DNA of 6,442 nt. Origin: Burkholderiaceae bacterium. Lineage in GTDB: Bacteria > Pseudomonadota > Gammaproteobacteria > Burkholderiales > Burkholderiaceae_D. The DNA lies in NCBI GenBank assembly GCA_019752915.1, contig JAIELO010000320.1:1-6442 (forward strand), written 5' to 3'. Shown one piece after another: positions 1 through 5,925 of the stretch. Every line of letters starts with the position of its first letter. Positions within the stretch are counted from its first letter, which is position 1. Position numbers and translations under genes: made by a program. The notes below the pieces were generated by a model. That model did no database searches. It saw only the letters and a list, made by a program, of their open reading frames with translations, and was not told the origin of the DNA.

Positions 1-15
1 CCTGCTGCCAAATAA
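1..15 (+). CDS. 3' end of an upstream gene, probably mlaC (partial)
   Basis: Read in frame 1, the first bases give Pro-Ala-Ala-Lys followed by a TAA stop at 13-15, eleven bases before the mlaB-like start. In the conserved mla operon the gene before mlaB is mlaC, which encodes the periplasmic phospholipid carrier. The assignment rests on position and on this short open frame only, because four codons cannot identify a protein. Confidence 0.3.
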   Translation, partial: PAAK

Positions 16-26
16 GTCTGTCTGCC

Positions 27-482
27 ATGTCCACTGCTGTTGCCGAAGCCATTGACGATTTCAAATCGCTCACCTCACTGAACGTGCAGAACGCTACGGC
101 GGTGCTGGAACGCGGTCTGGCCGCCCTGCGGGCGGGCCAGACAGTGTTCGACCTGCGCTATGTCCTGACGGTGGACTCGGTGGCCGTGTCGGTGTTGCTG
201 GCCTGGGAAAAAGCAGCGCAGGATGCCGGCGTGCGGCTGGAATTGAAAAATCTGCCACCGGCCCTGCAAAGCCTGACCAAGCTGTACGGCGTGTGCTCGC
301 TGCTGTTCCCGACCTCGGTTACGCTGGAGCCGGGCCAGACGGGCGCGCACAACCCCTTGCATGAAGAGTTTCACGCGGTGGTCGGCCAGCCGGAGAATGC
401 CAAACTGGGTCTGGGTGCAACGCCTGATGCAGTGCCAGCTGCCCCTCATCATCCCGACCATCCTACCGATCACCATCATTGA
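27..482 (+). CDS. mlaB: MlaB-like STAS-domain protein of the Mla lipid transporter
   Basis: This 151-residue protein is a probable cytoplasmic STAS subunit of the MlaFEDB ABC transporter, which moves phospholipids between inner and outer membrane. In E. coli MlaB binds and stabilises the ATPase MlaF. The STAS fold covers about residues 10-97. It includes the strand FDLRYVLTVDS (41-51), with Asp50-Ser51 at the position of the conserved Asp-Ser/Thr of STAS proteins (Thr52 in E. coli MlaB), then a helix (AVSVLLAWEKAAQDAG) and the LPPALQSLTKLYGV segment typical of MlaB. E. coli MlaB is about 97 residues. The extra 50 or so residues here form a low-complexity tail ending in six histidines among the last eleven residues. 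The ATG at 27 is the first start after the upstream stop, and no clear Shine-Dalgarno sequence precedes it. The fold call is firm. The mlaB name also leans on the ibaG-murA context. Confidence 0.78.
   Translation: MSTAVAEAIDDFKSLTSLNVQNATAVLERGLAALRAGQTVFDLRYVLTVDSVAVSVLLAWEKAAQDAGVRLELKNLPPALQSLTKLYGVCSLLFPTSVTLEPGQTGAHNPLHEEFHAVVGQPENAKLGLGATPDAVPAAPHHPDHPTDHHH
447..479 (+). repeat. degenerate 12-base tandem repeat encoding the His-rich MlaB tail
   Basis: Three consecutive in-frame units encode HHPD (447-458), HPTD (459-470) and HHH (471-479), followed at once by the TGA stop. Units 1 and 2 differ at 3 of 12 bases, and the last unit is shortened by the stop. The pattern suggests growth of the 3' end by short tandem duplication. 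Histidine-rich tails can bind divalent metals, but nothing here shows that this one does. Confidence 0.5.
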
Positions 483-487
483 TCCCC

Positions 488-508
488 GCCGGAATCGCGC
501 GCTCCGGC
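488..508 (+). terminator. small hairpin after mlaB, possible weak terminator
   Basis: GCCGGA (488-493) pairs perfectly with TCCGGC (503-508) around a 9-base loop, starting six bases after the mlaB stop codon. No run of T follows the stem, so this is not a standard Rho-independent terminator. It may end or protect the 3' end of the mla transcript, or be incidental in GC-rich DNA. Confidence 0.3.
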
Positions 509-529
509 TCGGTTCCCGTCAATTTCCCC

Positions 530-535
530 TATAAT
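530..535 (+). promoter_or_regulatory. consensus -10 box, candidate promoter of the yadGH-ibaG-murA-his unit
   Basis: TATAAT at 530-535 matches the sigma-70 -10 consensus exactly and lies in the only sizeable intergenic gap of the window. Hexamers 15 to 19 bases upstream (starting 505-509) match TTGACA at no more than two positions. There is no TGn extension, because bases 526-529 are all C. If used, transcription would start near 541-543 and leave a leader of about 140 bases before the ATG at 682. The weak -35 suggests an activator or a low-strength promoter. Confidence 0.42.
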
Positions 536-592
536 TGAAGGTTGCCGCAGCCTCACTAGCGTGGCATCACCGCAGCACCTGCCCTCGGGCTC

Positions 593-616
593 CCGCGCCG
601 GATTTCCGCGCCGGAT
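593..616 (+). repeat. perfect 11-bp direct repeat in the leader of yadG
   Basis: CCGCGCCGGAT occurs at 593-603 and again at 606-616, separated by TT. The repeat period is 13 bases. It sits between the candidate promoter and the yadG start. It could be a slippage product or a paired protein-binding site. The rest of the 483-681 gap shows no RNA gene or convincing reading frame. Confidence 0.6.
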
Positions 617-681
617 CAAGCCCGTCGCACTGAGCGCCTTACTGTCACATTTTATTGCCGCACCTAACTGATAAACCAAGC

Positions 682-1605
682 ATGACAGCGATCCAAATAA
701 CGAATGTCGAGAAGCGCTACAAGTCGCTGCAGGCACTGGGCGGCGTATCCCTGAGCATCGAAGAAGGTGAATTTTTCGGTTTGCTAGGCCCGAATGGTGC
801 CGGGAAAACCACGCTGATTTCCATCATTGCCGGGCTGATCCGTCCCGATGCCGGCAAGGTTACCATCCACGGTCACGATGTCACCGGCGACTTCCGTGCC
901 GCCCGCAAGAAGCTCGGCGTGGTGCCGCAGGAACTGGTGTTCGATCCCTTCTTCACGGTGCGCGAAACGCTGCGTCTGCAGTCCGGTTATTTCGGTCTGC
1001 CCAATAATGACGCGTGGATCGACGAAGTGATGCACAACCTCGATCTGACCAACAAGGCCGATACCAATATGCGCGCGCTGTCCGGCGGCATGAAGCGCCG
1101 GGTGCTGGTGGCGCAGGCACTGGTGCACAAGCCGCCTGTGATCGTGCTCGACGAGCCGACCGCCGGGGTCGACGTGGAACTGCGCCAGACTCTGTGGCAG
1201 TTCATCACGCGCCTGAACCGCGAAGGTCACACGGTGGTGCTGACCACCCACTATCTGGAAGAAGCGCAAGCCATGTGCAAGCGCGTGGCCATGCTCAAGG
1301 GCGGCAAGGTGGTGGCGCTCGACACCATGGCGGCGCTGATCCGCCGCATCTCCGGTTCGCAGCTGGTGCTCAATCTGGGTCACGGCGAACTGCCGGCCGA
1401 GCTGCGCCATCTGCTCAGTCACCCGGATGCTGCTGAAACGACCGATAGTGGCCGCAAGTACAGCCTGCGCATCAACGATTACGCGGAAGTCGAGCCGATT
1501 CTGGCACGCCTGCGCGAAGCCGGTGCGCACCTCGATGAAATGCAGTTGCAGCAGGCCGATCTGGAAGACATCTTCCTGCAGATTATGGACAAGGGGAGCG
1601 TATGA
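682..1605 (+). CDS. yadG: ABC-2 exporter ATPase, YadG-like
   Basis: This is a 307-residue cytoplasmic ATP-binding subunit that should pair with the permease encoded next to it. The nucleotide-binding domain is complete: Walker A GPNGAGKTT (36-44), Q-loop Gln83 in VPQE, signature LSGGM (133-137), Walker B VIVLDEP (153-159), D-loop AGVD (161-164) and switch His190. A C-terminal region of about 85 residues follows. Length and motifs fit E. coli YadG (about 308 residues), including the MKRR after the signature and TTHYLEEA. The substrate of YadGH is not established. I chose the ATG at 682 because the homologue begins there. An in-frame TTG at 655 would add nine residues without family support. 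No clear Shine-Dalgarno precedes either start. The stop overlaps the permease start (ATGA, 1602-1605), so translation is probably coupled. Confidence 0.9.
   Translation: MTAIQITNVEKRYKSLQALGGVSLSIEEGEFFGLLGPNGAGKTTLISIIAGLIRPDAGKVTIHGHDVTGDFRAARKKLGVVPQELVFDPFFTVRETLRLQSGYFGLPNNDAWIDEVMHNLDLTNKADTNMRALSGGMKRRVLVAQALVHKPPVIVLDEPTAGVDVELRQTLWQFITRLNREGHTVVLTTHYLEEAQAMCKRVAMLKGGKVVALDTMAALIRRISGSQLVLNLGHGELPAELRHLLSHPDAAETTDSGRKYSLRINDYAEVEPILARLREAGAHLDEMQLQQADLEDIFLQIMDKGSV
1591..1596 (+). promoter_or_regulatory. strong ribosome binding site for the permease gene
   Basis: AAGGGG, followed by AG, lies inside the last codons of the ATPase gene and five bases before the ATG at 1602. With the ATGA stop-start overlap it fixes the permease start and indicates coupled translation. 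Confidence 0.7.
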
Positions 1606-2369
1606 ATTTCATTTCCGTCGGATTCCGCACGCTGGTCTACAAAGAGACCCTGCGCTTCTGGAAGGTCGCGACCCAGACCATCGCCGCGCCGATCCTGACC
1701 GCCATGCTGTATCTGCTGATCTTCGGCCATGTGCTGGAAGGTCGCGTCACTGTGTATAGCGATGTCAGTTATACCGCCTTCCTGATTCCCGGACTGGTGA
1801 TGATGAGCGTGTTGCAGAACGCTTTTGCGAATGCTTCGTCTTCGCTGATCCAGTCCAAGATCACCGGCAATCTGGTGTTCGTATTGTTGACGCCGCTGTC
1901 GCACTGGGAAATCTTCTCGGCCTATGTGATCGCCGCCATGGTGCGCGGTATCGTGGTCGGCACCGGCGTATTCGTGGTGACGGCGTGGTTCGCCCATCTG
2001 TCATTCACGGCGCCGCTGTGGATCGTGGTGTTTGCCCTGCTCGGTGCTGCCATTCTCGGCACCATGGGGCTGATCGCCGGTATCTGGGCCGAGAAATTCG
2101 ACCAGCTGGCCGCGTTCCAGAACTTCCTGATCATGCCACTGACTTTTCTGTCCGGCGTGTTCTACTCGATCCATTCGCTGCCACCGTTCTGGCTGACGGT
2201 GTCGCACCTGAATCCGTTCTTCTACATGATCGACGGCTTCCGTTACGGTTTCTTCGGCCAGTCCGACGTTAATCCGCTACTCAGCGTGAGCATCGTCGGC
2301 GCCTTCCTGGTGGTGCTGGCCCTGCTGGCGATCCGCCTGCTGCGCAGCGGCTATCGTCTGCGTCACTAA
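1602..2369 (+). CDS. yadH: ABC-2 type permease, YadH-like
   Basis: This 255-residue inner-membrane protein is the transmembrane partner of the YadG-like ATPase. About six hydrophobic segments can be seen, near residues 24-45, 59-76, 107-130, 138-162, 173-190 and 226-248. The ABC-2 signature region spans 183-216: LSGVFYSIHSLPPFW, then HLNPFFYMIDGFRYG. An N-terminal amphipathic stretch containing YKETLRFW matches the coupling region of E. coli YadH, which has almost the same length. YadGH-type transporters export unidentified substrates. In betaproteobacteria the pair commonly stands between mlaB and ibaG, which hints at an envelope role, but that is inference. The gene overlaps yadG by four bases and is followed by a 53-base gap containing a near-copy of its own last codons and stop. 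Confidence 0.9.
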   Translation: MNFISVGFRTLVYKETLRFWKVATQTIAAPILTAMLYLLIFGHVLEGRVTVYSDVSYTAFLIPGLVMMSVLQNAFANASSSLIQSKITGNLVFVLLTPLSHWEIFSAYVIAAMVRGIVVGTGVFVVTAWFAHLSFTAPLWIVVFALLGAAILGTMGLIAGIWAEKFDQLAAFQNFLIMPLTFLSGVFYSIHSLPPFWLTVSHLNPFFYMIDGFRYGFFGQSDVNPLLSVSIVGAFLVVLALLAIRLLRSGYRLRH

Positions 2370-2385
2370 GGTCTACGCCACTAAG
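2356..2385 (+). repeat. tandem 15-bp near-duplicate of the permease 3' end
   Basis: GTCTGCGTCACTAAG (2356-2370) is followed directly by GTCTACGCCACTAAG (2371-2385). Both copies are in the permease frame, so Leu-Arg-His-stop is repeated as Leu-Arg-His-stop after the true stop. The two differences both fall at third codon positions (CTG/CTA and CGT/CGC). Confidence 0.7.
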
Positions 2386-2410
2386 CCATCGCCACCGCGC
2401 CCCTTCAATT

Positions 2411-2415
2411 AAGGA
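2411..2415 (+). promoter_or_regulatory. ribosome binding site of ibaG
   Basis: AAGGA lies seven bases before the ATG at 2423 and supports that start. The 2370-2422 gap holds no recognisable promoter or terminator. Confidence 0.65.
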
Positions 2416-2422
2416 CATCATC

Positions 2423-2659
2423 ATGACTACTACCCCGGAACTGATCCACGGCTATCTGACGGCCGGTCTCGAATGCACCCATCTGGAAGTGGAAGGCGAC
2501 GGCCAGCACTTTCAGGCCCTGATCGTTTCGCCAGCCTTTGCCGGCAAGCGCCCGATCCAGCGTCACCAGCTGGTGTACGCCGCACTGGGCGACCGCATGC
2601 GCGAAGAGATCCACGCGCTGTCGATGAAAACTCTCACCCCTGAAGAATACCAAGGATAA
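2423..2659 (+). CDS. ibaG: BolA-family protein IbaG
   Basis: This 78-residue single-domain protein belongs to the BolA family. Members form [2Fe-2S]-bridged heterodimers with monothiol glutaredoxins and act in iron-sulfur handling or acid response; E. coli IbaG (formerly YrbA) is about 84 residues. Visible landmarks are the VEGDGQHFQ loop with His29, a candidate cluster-ligand position matching the GDGSHF of E. coli IbaG. Next comes [15 protein letters not shown] (41-55), the family helix-turn segment, and [14 protein letters not shown] (63-76), which carries the invariant His64. The location directly before murA is the classic IbaG context and favours IbaG over BolA proper. The stop codon is two bases before the murA ATG, and the murA ribosome binding site lies inside this gene. 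Confidence 0.9.
   Translation: MTTTPELIHGYLTAGLECTHLEVEGDGQHFQALIVSPAFAGKRPIQRHQLVYAALGDRMREEIHALSMKTLTPEEYQG
2652..2656 (+). promoter_or_regulatory. ribosome binding site of murA within the ibaG end
   Basis: AAGGA overlaps the last ibaG codons, five bases before the murA ATG at 2662. The arrangement suggests translation of murA is coupled to ibaG. Confidence 0.65.
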
Positions 2660-2661
2660 GT

Positions 2662-3912
2662 ATGGACAAGCTGCTGATTCAGGGCGGTAACCGCCTGCAC
2701 GGTGACATCACCATTTCCGGCGCCAAGAACGCCGCCCTGCCGATTCTGTGCGCCGGTCTGCTGACCTCGGGCGACGTGGCACTGTCGAATGTGCCGCATC
2801 TGCACGATGTGGCGACCATCCTCAAGCTGCTCGGCCAGACCGGTCTGAAAGTGCAGCAGGATGGCGATCGCGTGACCCTCAACGGCAGCGCCATCGACAA
2901 GCTGGAAGCGCCGTATGAGCTGGTGAAGACCATGCGCGCCTCGATTCTGGTACTGGGCCCGCTGCTGGCCCGCTTCGGTTCGGCCAAGGTCTCGCTGCCG
3001 GGCGGTTGCGCGATCGGTTCGCGCCCGGTCGATCAGCACATCAAAGGTCTGCAGGCGATGGGCGCCGAGATCACCATCGAAGGCGGTTATATCTACGCCA
3101 AGTGCGCCAAGCTGAAAGGCGCACGCATCGTGACCGACATGATTACCGTGACCGGTACCGAAAATCTGCTGATGGCGGCCACGCTGGCAGAAGGCGAAAC
3201 CATACTGGAAAACGCTGCCTGCGAACCGGAAGTGACGGATCTGGCCAACCTGCTGGTGGCGATGGGCGCGAAGATCGAAGGTATCGGCAGCAACCGCCTG
3301 ACGATTCAGGGCGTGAGCGAACTGCACGGCGCCGAACACGCCGTGATTTCCGACCGTATCGAAGCGGCCACCTTCCTGTGCGCCGTGGCGGCTACCGGTG
3401 GTGATATCACCATCCGTAACACCCGCGTCGACATCATGGATGCTGCGCTCGACAAGCTGCGCGAAATCGGTCTGCAGATGACCATCGGCGACAACTGGAT
3501 CCGCGCGCAGATGGATCAGCGTCCGCATCCGGTAACGTTCCGCACCACCGAATATCCGGGCTTCCCGACCGATATGCAGGCGCAGTTCATGGCGGTCAAT
3601 ACCATCGCCGATGGCGCCAGCCGCGTCACGGAAACCATTTTCGAGAACCGCTTCATGCACGTGCAGGAGATGAACCGTCTGGGCGCGGCTATCGAAACCG
3701 ATGGCAATACCGCCTTCATCAAAGGCGTCGAGCAGCTGGTGGGTGCGCCGGTGATGGCAACCGACTTGCGCGCATCGGCTTCGCTGGTGATTGCCGCACT
3801 GGCAGCACGCGGCGAAACGCTGATCGACCGTATCTATCACCTCGACCGTGGCTACGACCAGATGGAAGTCAAGCTGTCGGCCGTGGGCGCCAATATCCAA
3901 CGCATCAAGTAG
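2662..3912 (+). CDS. murA: UDP-N-acetylglucosamine 1-carboxyvinyltransferase MurA
   Basis: MurA transfers enolpyruvate from phosphoenolpyruvate to UDP-GlcNAc, the first committed step of peptidoglycan synthesis, in the cytoplasm. The protein is full length (416 residues; E. coli 419). It starts [27 protein letters not shown] with the substrate-binding Lys22-Asn23. The active-site loop [13 protein letters not shown] carries the catalytic Cys116 (Cys115 in E. coli) and Arg121. The FPTDMQAQF motif has Asp304 (E. coli Asp305), and the C-terminal [12 protein letters not shown] has Arg396 (E. coli Arg397). The cysteine at the fosfomycin-reactive position implies the ordinary sensitive type of active site. 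It is preceded by ibaG with a two-base gap and followed by hisG after eight bases. Nothing is broken or unusual in it. Confidence 0.97.
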   Translation: MDKLLIQGGNRLHGDITISGAKNAALPILCAGLLTSGDVALSNVPHLHDVATILKLLGQTGLKVQQDGDRVTLNGSAIDKLEAPYELVKTMRASILVLGPLLARFGSAKVSLPGGCAIGSRPVDQHIKGLQAMGAEITIEGGYIYAKCAKLKGARIVTDMITVTGTENLLMAATLAEGETILENAACEPEVTDLANLLVAMGAKIEGIGSNRLTIQGVSELHGAEHAVISDRIEAATFLCAVAATGGDITIRNTRVDIMDAALDKLREIGLQMTIGDNWIRAQMDQRPHPVTFRTTEYPGFPTDMQAQFMAVNTIADGASRVTETIFENRFMHVQEMNRLGAAIETDGNTAFIKGVEQLVGAPVMATDLRASASLVIAALAARGETLIDRIYHLDRGYDQMEVKLSAVGANIQRIK

Positions 3913-3914
3913 GA
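3911..3914 (+). promoter_or_regulatory. ribosome binding site of hisG overlapping the murA stop
   Basis: AGGA begins within the murA TAG stop and lies six bases before the ATG at 3921, fixing that start and tying hisG translation to murA. Confidence 0.6.
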
Positions 3915-3920
3915 ATCACC

Positions 3921-4583
3921 ATGAACGGATTTCAGGCCAACTCGCAGCTGATACTGGCGCTGTCGAAGGGACGCATTTTCGAAGATACGCTGCCGCTGCT
4001 GGAAGCTGCCGGCATTACCGTGACCGAAAACCCGGAGACGTCGCGCAAGCTGATTCTGTCCACCAATGACCCGGATGTGCGCGTGATTATCGTGCGCGCC
4101 ACCGACGTACCGACCTATGTCCAGCATGGCGCCGCCGACTTCGGCGTGGCCGGCAAGGACGTGCTGCTCGAGCATGGCGGTGAAGGTCTGTACCAGCCTA
4201 TCGATCTGAATATCGCCGCCTGCCGGATGTCGGTAGCGGTGCGGAATGGATTCGATTACGAAACCGCGGTGCGGCAGGGCGCGCGTCTGCGCGTGGCCAC
4301 CAAGTTCGTGCAGACCGCGCGCGAGCACTTCGCCAAGAAGGGCGTGCACGTCGATCTGATCAAGCTGTATGGCTCGATGGAACTGGCGCCGCTGGTCGGC
4401 CTGTCGGACGCCATCGTCGACGTGGTCAGCACCGGCAATACGCTGCGCGCCAATGACCTCAAGGAAGTCGAGGCCATCATGGATATTTCTTCGCGCCTGA
4501 TCGTCAATCAGGCAGCGCTGAAAATCAAGCGCGAGCGTTTGCAACCGATTATCGAGGCCTTCGAGCGCGCCTCCAAAAAATAA
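3921..4583 (+). CDS. hisG: ATP phosphoribosyltransferase, short form HisG
   Basis: HisG joins ATP and PRPP to give phosphoribosyl-ATP, the first step of histidine synthesis. At 220 residues it is the short form. It has the two-lobed catalytic region but lacks the C-terminal regulatory domain of the roughly 300-residue E. coli enzyme. Recognisable parts are [20 protein letters not shown] near the N-terminus, [24 protein letters not shown] (59-82), and the PRPP-binding loop [12 protein letters not shown] (167-178). Short HisG proteins work in a complex with HisZ, a histidyl-tRNA-synthetase-like subunit that supplies catalytic support and histidine feedback. HisZ is not in this window and must be encoded elsewhere if the pathway works. 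The gene follows murA by eight bases. It ends in an A6 tract before TAA and shares its reading frame with hisD downstream. Confidence 0.95.
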   Translation: MNGFQANSQLILALSKGRIFEDTLPLLEAAGITVTENPETSRKLILSTNDPDVRVIIVRATDVPTYVQHGAADFGVAGKDVLLEHGGEGLYQPIDLNIAACRMSVAVRNGFDYETAVRQGARLRVATKFVQTAREHFAKKGVHVDLIKLYGSMELAPLVGLSDAIVDVVSTGNTLRANDLKEVEAIMDISSRLIVNQAALKIKRERLQPIIEAFERASKK

Positions 4584-4598
4584 ATCCCGGAATTCATC

Positions 4599-5918
4599 AT
4601 GTCGATTCAGATTACCAAGCTAGATTCAAGCCAAGCCGATTTCAAAAAGTCCCTGGATGCCCTGCTGGCATTTGAAGCGAGTACGGATGAAGCGATCGAA
4701 CGTTCCGTCGCCGGTATTCTGGCGGACGTCAAGGCGCGCGGCGATGCCGCCGTGCTGGAATACACCAACCGCTTCGACCGGATTCCCGACGGTGGCGCTG
4801 CCAGCATGGCCGCCTTCGATATCGGTACGGCCGAACTGCAGGCCGCACTGGCGTCGATTCCGGCTGCCCAGCGCAGCGCACTGGAAACGGCAGCGCAGCG
4901 CATCCGCGCCTTCCACGAGCGCCAGAAGCAGGAGCTGCAAGGCTTCCGCTACACCGAAGCCGATGGTACGGTGCTCGGGCAGGTGATCACTCCGCTGGAC
5001 CGCGTCGGCATCTACGTGCCCGGTGGTAAAGCGGCCTATCCTTCCTCGGTGCTGATGAACGCGATTCCGGCCCACGTGGCCGGTGTCGCCGAAATCATCA
5101 TGGTGGTGCCAACCCCGGATGGCGTGAAGAACCAGATGGTGCTGGCCGCTGCGGCGATTGCCGGCGTTACCCGCGTAATCACCATCGGTGGTGCGCAGGC
5201 AGTTGGCGCGCTGGCCTATGGTACTGAGACGATTGCGCCGGTCGACAAGATCGTCGGCCCCGGCAATGCCTATGTGGCCGCTGCCAAGCGCCGCGTGTTC
5301 GGCATCGTCGGCATCGACATGATCGCCGGTCCTTCGGAAATTCTCGTCATCTGTGACGGCACTACCGATCCGGACTGGATCGCCATGGATCTGTTCTCGC
5401 AGGCCGAGCACGATGAACTGGCGCAGTCGATCCTGTTGTGCCCTGACGCCGACTACCTCGCCAAGGTGGAAGCGAGCATCAACAAGCTGCTGCCGGAGAT
5501 GCCGCGTGCGGCTGTGATCCGCACCTCGCTGACCGATCGCGGTGCGCTGATCAAGGTGCGCGATATGGCCGAAGCCTGCAGCATTGCCAATGCCATCGCC
5601 GCCGAGCATCTGGAAATCTCGGCTGAAAATCCCCAGCAGTGGGCCGACCAGATCCGTCACGCTGGTGCCATGTTCCTCGGTCGTTACTCGTCCGAGTCGC
5701 TGGGCGATTACTGCTGCGGCCCGAACCACGTGCTGCCGACTTCGCGTACGGCGCGCTTCTCGTCGCCGCTCGGCGTGTATGACTTCCAGAAGCGTTCCTC
5801 GCTGATCCACGTCAGCGAAGCCGGTGCGCAAACGCTGGGCAAAGTCGCCGCCGAACTGGCGTATGGCGAAGGCTTGCAGGCACACGCCCGCAGCGCCGAA
5901 CTGCGCCTCAAAGCCTAA
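4599..5918 (+). CDS. hisD: histidinol dehydrogenase HisD
   Basis: HisD oxidises L-histidinol to L-histidine in two NAD-dependent steps, the end of the pathway, as a zinc enzyme in the cytoplasm. The protein is full length (439 residues). The zinc ligands can be placed by alignment with E. coli: Gln268 and His271 in [11 protein letters not shown], Asp370 in [14 protein letters not shown], and His429 in [13 protein letters not shown]. The catalytic pair Glu336-His337 is in AAEHLEI. Other family blocks include [24 protein letters not shown] and [16 protein letters not shown]. The first codons contain CTA and TCA, which are scarce in the rest of the gene. It starts 15 bases after hisG with only a weak GGAA upstream (4589-4592), so coupling to hisG is likely. 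A methyltransferase gene follows after seven bases, where hisC often stands in related genomes. Confidence 0.97.
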   Translation: MSIQITKLDSSQADFKKSLDALLAFEASTDEAIERSVAGILADVKARGDAAVLEYTNRFDRIPDGGAASMAAFDIGTAELQAALASIPAAQRSALETAAQRIRAFHERQKQELQGFRYTEADGTVLGQVITPLDRVGIYVPGGKAAYPSSVLMNAIPAHVAGVAEIIMVVPTPDGVKNQMVLAAAAIAGVTRVITIGGAQAVGALAYGTETIAPVDKIVGPGNAYVAAAKRRVFGIVGIDMIAGPSEILVICDGTTDPDWIAMDLFSQAEHDELAQSILLCPDADYLAKVEASINKLLPEMPRAAVIRTSLTDRGALIKVRDMAEACSIANAIAAEHLEISAENPQQWADQIRHAGAMFLGRYSSESLGDYCCGPNHVLPTSRTARFSSPLGVYDFQKRSSLIHVSEAGAQTLGKVAAELAYGEGLQAHARSAELRLKA

Positions 5919-5925
5919 GCACGGT

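Noticed and set aside
561..671. A 36-codon GTG-start frame in the yadG leader, ending ten bases before the ATG at 682, as a possible leader peptide
   Set aside because: There is no ribosome binding site before the GTG, no run of regulatory codons, and no attenuator-like hairpin with a T run. The frame crosses the 11-bp repeat and could easily be open by chance.
655..681. TTG start for the ATPase giving a nine-residue N-terminal extension
   Set aside because: The homologous E. coli protein begins at the position of the ATG at 682, and the extension has no ribosome binding site and no family support.
476..736. An 86-codon - strand frame across the mlaB-yadG gap
   Set aside because: It overlaps the ends of two firm genes, has no recognisable domain, and its composition looks like translated GC-rich non-coding DNA.
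2563..3900. A 445-codon open frame on the - strand opposite murA, and a similar 439-codon frame at 4626-5945 opposite hisD
   Set aside because: Both run in exact codon register with the sense genes, so they stay open wherever the sense strand avoids TTA, CTA and TCA codons, as GC-rich genes do. The hisD shadow ends right where CTA and TCA occur near the hisD start. The proteins are rich in His, Arg and Gln and resemble no family. The - strand frames opposite hisG and yadG have the same register.
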